64,000 nucleotides of DNA from Companilactobacillus bobalius (GTDB lineage: Bacteria > Bacillota > Bacilli > Lactobacillales > Lactobacillaceae). The notes under the pieces are model-generated. The model saw only the letters and a list, made by a program, of their open reading frames with translations, was not told the origin of the DNA and did not search any database. The DNA is taken from positions 124,001 to 188,000 of the forward strand of contig NZ_LNUA01000011.1 of assembly GCF_009764355.1 (NCBI RefSeq), in the 5' to 3' direction. Positions 62,595 to 64,000 of this stretch are shown piece after piece. A program made the translations under genes and the position numbers. How positions within the stretch are numbered: position 1 is the stretch's first letter; each line of letters begins with the position of its first letter.

Positions 62595-63060
62595 TGTGAT
62601 CCACTAGAACGGAGACAGCGCTTTTGTCGAGATATTTATCGTTGAAATTTTGTTTCTTACTAATTTTGGTTTTACCATTTAAGAATCCTTGGATTGTTAT
62701 CCTTTGATTCTTTTTTATTTTGTGGTCAAGTTTAACGGAGGTAACAAAATACTGGTCACTGGTGCTCAAGGGTACCAATAGTAGATTGGTTTTACCAGAA
62801 TTATCGGTATGAAAGTCTTTAATGTAAAAATTATTTAAAGTAATACTCATGAAAAGGATATTGCTATCATATTGTTGCATAGAAGTTATATCCAGTTTTT
62901 TCATAATATTTGGATATTTTGATTCAGTTCTTGATGACTTTTTTCTTTGTGCTGCTTTAATTACATTATTAGATTGGTTATTGATCAAATTATTGTATGG
63001 AATATTTGTACCACCAAAAATGGTTAAACCAGTTAACAGGGCAATCTTCTTTCTATTCAT
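62584..63060 (-). CDS. Small exported protein
   Basis: 158 residues. N-terminal signal-type segment (MNRKKIALLTGLTIFGGTNI), then a basic, Asn/Lys-rich part and a beta-rich domain (YFVTSVKLDHKIKKNQRITI). GAGGGAG lies ten bases before ATG. Its 3' end overlaps that of the sigma gene by 11 bases on the other strand. Function unknown. Confidence 0.65.
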   Translation of the reverse strand: MNRKKIALLTGLTIFGGTNIPYNNLINNQSNNVIKAAQRKKSSRTESKYPNIMKKLDITSMQQYDSNILFMSITLNNFYIKDFHTDNSGKTNLLLVPLSTSDQYFVTSVKLDHKIKKNQRITIQGFLNGKTKISKKQNFNDKYLDKSAVSVLVDHINY

Positions 63061-63264
63061 ATCAATGTTTCTCCCTCAAAATTTTCAATTTCAAAATCAT
63101 TATAATTCTTAAATATCATCAAAAGTAGAAAATTGACTATGTAAATTTTGATAAAATGTAGCATTTTATTTATTAGTAATTTCTTCACAAAATCGATCAA
63201 AAAGCATATTAAAAAAGTTACTTTTTTGTTAGGATACAAGTAAATATTGAGGCGAGGTAATGCT

Positions 63265-63768
63265 GTGAATAGAACCGTCGATCATCTAATCCATATAATG
63301 TTTGAGGAGCTATCAGTCAATCGAGTGAGAAAATTTACTATAACCGACTTGACTAAGGCGTCAAAAGTTACTAGAGGTACGATCTACTATTATTTCAATA
63401 GTATTGAAGATATTTATATGGCTACTTTTGAGAAAAAGATTTTAAATATGGCAATTAAGGAGAGCGATGATTTTAACGAATTCGTCAGTAAATTTATTCT
63501 ATATATTAGTAAGAATAAAACCTTTAGTTTAAATTTTTATCGATTAGCTGAATTGAGTATTAGAAAGAAGTTCTTGATCAATATTTTTAATAGTCAGCTT
63601 TTAGAATGTAATTTCAAAATTAATCCAGAAAATATATATCTCGTTAGTGGTTTGTGCTTTATTATAATTAATTGGCTAGATAATGGATTAGAAATGAAAA
63701 CAGAACTCGTTATTCAAGAAGTTAATCATTACTTAGAATTTTTTCAAATTACTTTTAAACAGATTTAA
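63265..63768 (+). CDS. TetR family transcriptional regulator
   Basis: 167 residues from GTG 63265 (GAGGT eight bases upstream). HTH: TITDLTKASKVTRGTIYYYF, the standard TetR pattern, then a helical ligand domain. Divergent from the exported-protein gene across about 200 bases, so it may control that gene and itself. Confidence 0.88.
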   Translation: MNRTVDHLIHIMFEELSVNRVRKFTITDLTKASKVTRGTIYYYFNSIEDIYMATFEKKILNMAIKESDDFNEFVSKFILYISKNKTFSLNFYRLAELSIRKKFLINIFNSQLLECNFKINPENIYLVSGLCFIIINWLDNGLEMKTELVIQEVNHYLEFFQITFKQI

Positions 63769-63794
63769 AAAAGTGTTCAATTTTTGAACACTTT
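63768..63794. terminator. Hairpin after the TetR gene
   Basis: GTGTTCAA/TTGAACAC. The T run is on the minus-strand side; weak for rightward termination. Confidence 0.45.
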
Positions 63795-63919
63795 CAGAAA
63801 ACTGCATATATAAACTTGAAAAACATTTAGTTATGATAATAACTGTAATCAAGTTGATGATATTTAAGCACTGATTTGATTAAATCTAAGTAAAGGGGTT
63901 ACGAGTAATAATTTTGTAG

Positions 63920-63951
63920 AAAAAGTGATGATAAGAGTCATCGCTTTTTTG
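63920..63951 (+). terminator. Intrinsic terminator
   Basis: AAGTGATGA/TCATCGCTT hairpin followed by T6. No gene is seen in the 150 bases before it, so it may end the TetR transcript or a small RNA. Confidence 0.7.
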
Positions 63952-64000
63952 TGTTTAACGCTTGGTTTGAGATTATTTAAATTTCATGTATTATATATAC

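Overview
This window is AT-rich DNA from a low-GC Gram-positive bacterium. The family is probably Lactobacillaceae; a Companilactobacillus-like genome is my guess from overall gene content, not something the sequence proves. Supporting signs are a serine T-box leader on serS, extended -10 and TTGACA-type promoters, AGGAGG ribosome binding sites, tandem glycerol kinases, a DtpT peptide transporter, an H2O-forming-type NADH oxidase, and a temperate siphophage of the HK97-capsid/BppU-baseplate kind.

Host left part (1-19.9 kb). The end of an amino-acid permease is followed by a T-box leader and serS, then tRNA-Asn and tRNA-Thr. A flavin redox module follows: a frameshifted FAD/FMN fumarate-reductase-like gene, its flavin transferase apbE on the opposite strand, and two NAD(P)H:FMN-reductase-like genes. 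One of these carries a PAS domain and a C-terminal flavinylation-like tail. A Rex-like operator sits on a promoter of this module. Next come about 1.7 kb without genes, holding three tandem paralogous small RNAs of about 310-340 nt on the minus strand. After them lie nox, a frameshifted DUF6483-like gene, a frameshifted yfhO, two glpK paralogues (the second lacks the catalytic Asp), dtpT, and a tRNA operon (Tyr, Trp, His, Gln, Cys, Leu). A 150-nt structured RNA-like repeat occurs twice, at about 0.8 kb and 11.4 kb.

Prophage (19,987-59,658; about 39.7 kb). It is inserted in the 3' end of tRNA-Leu(CAA) with 20-bp att direct repeats. Order: integrase and lysogeny genes with lysogenic-conversion genes (minus strand), CI/Cro switch, antirepressor, early/replication genes (two-winged-helix initiator, SSB, HNH, methyltransferase-like protein, a second tyrosine recombinase), a late regulator, a noncoding region of about 0.75 kb with one good tRNA-Gln and several degenerate tRNA-like elements, then HNH/cos/terminase, portal, protease, capsid, connectors, tail, tape measure, Dit, Tal, baseplate and receptor-binding proteins, holin and a secreted GH25 endolysin. 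The tape-measure gene seems to have lost its start codon.

Host right part (59.7-64 kb). A fused type I-like methyltransferase/specificity protein with an altered catalytic motif (EPPF instead of NPPF) overlaps a sigma-70 family factor gene by 4 bases. These are followed by a small exported protein and a TetR regulator. The methyltransferase-like/sigma-factor pair and the triple small-RNA array are the two best candidates for undescribed systems.
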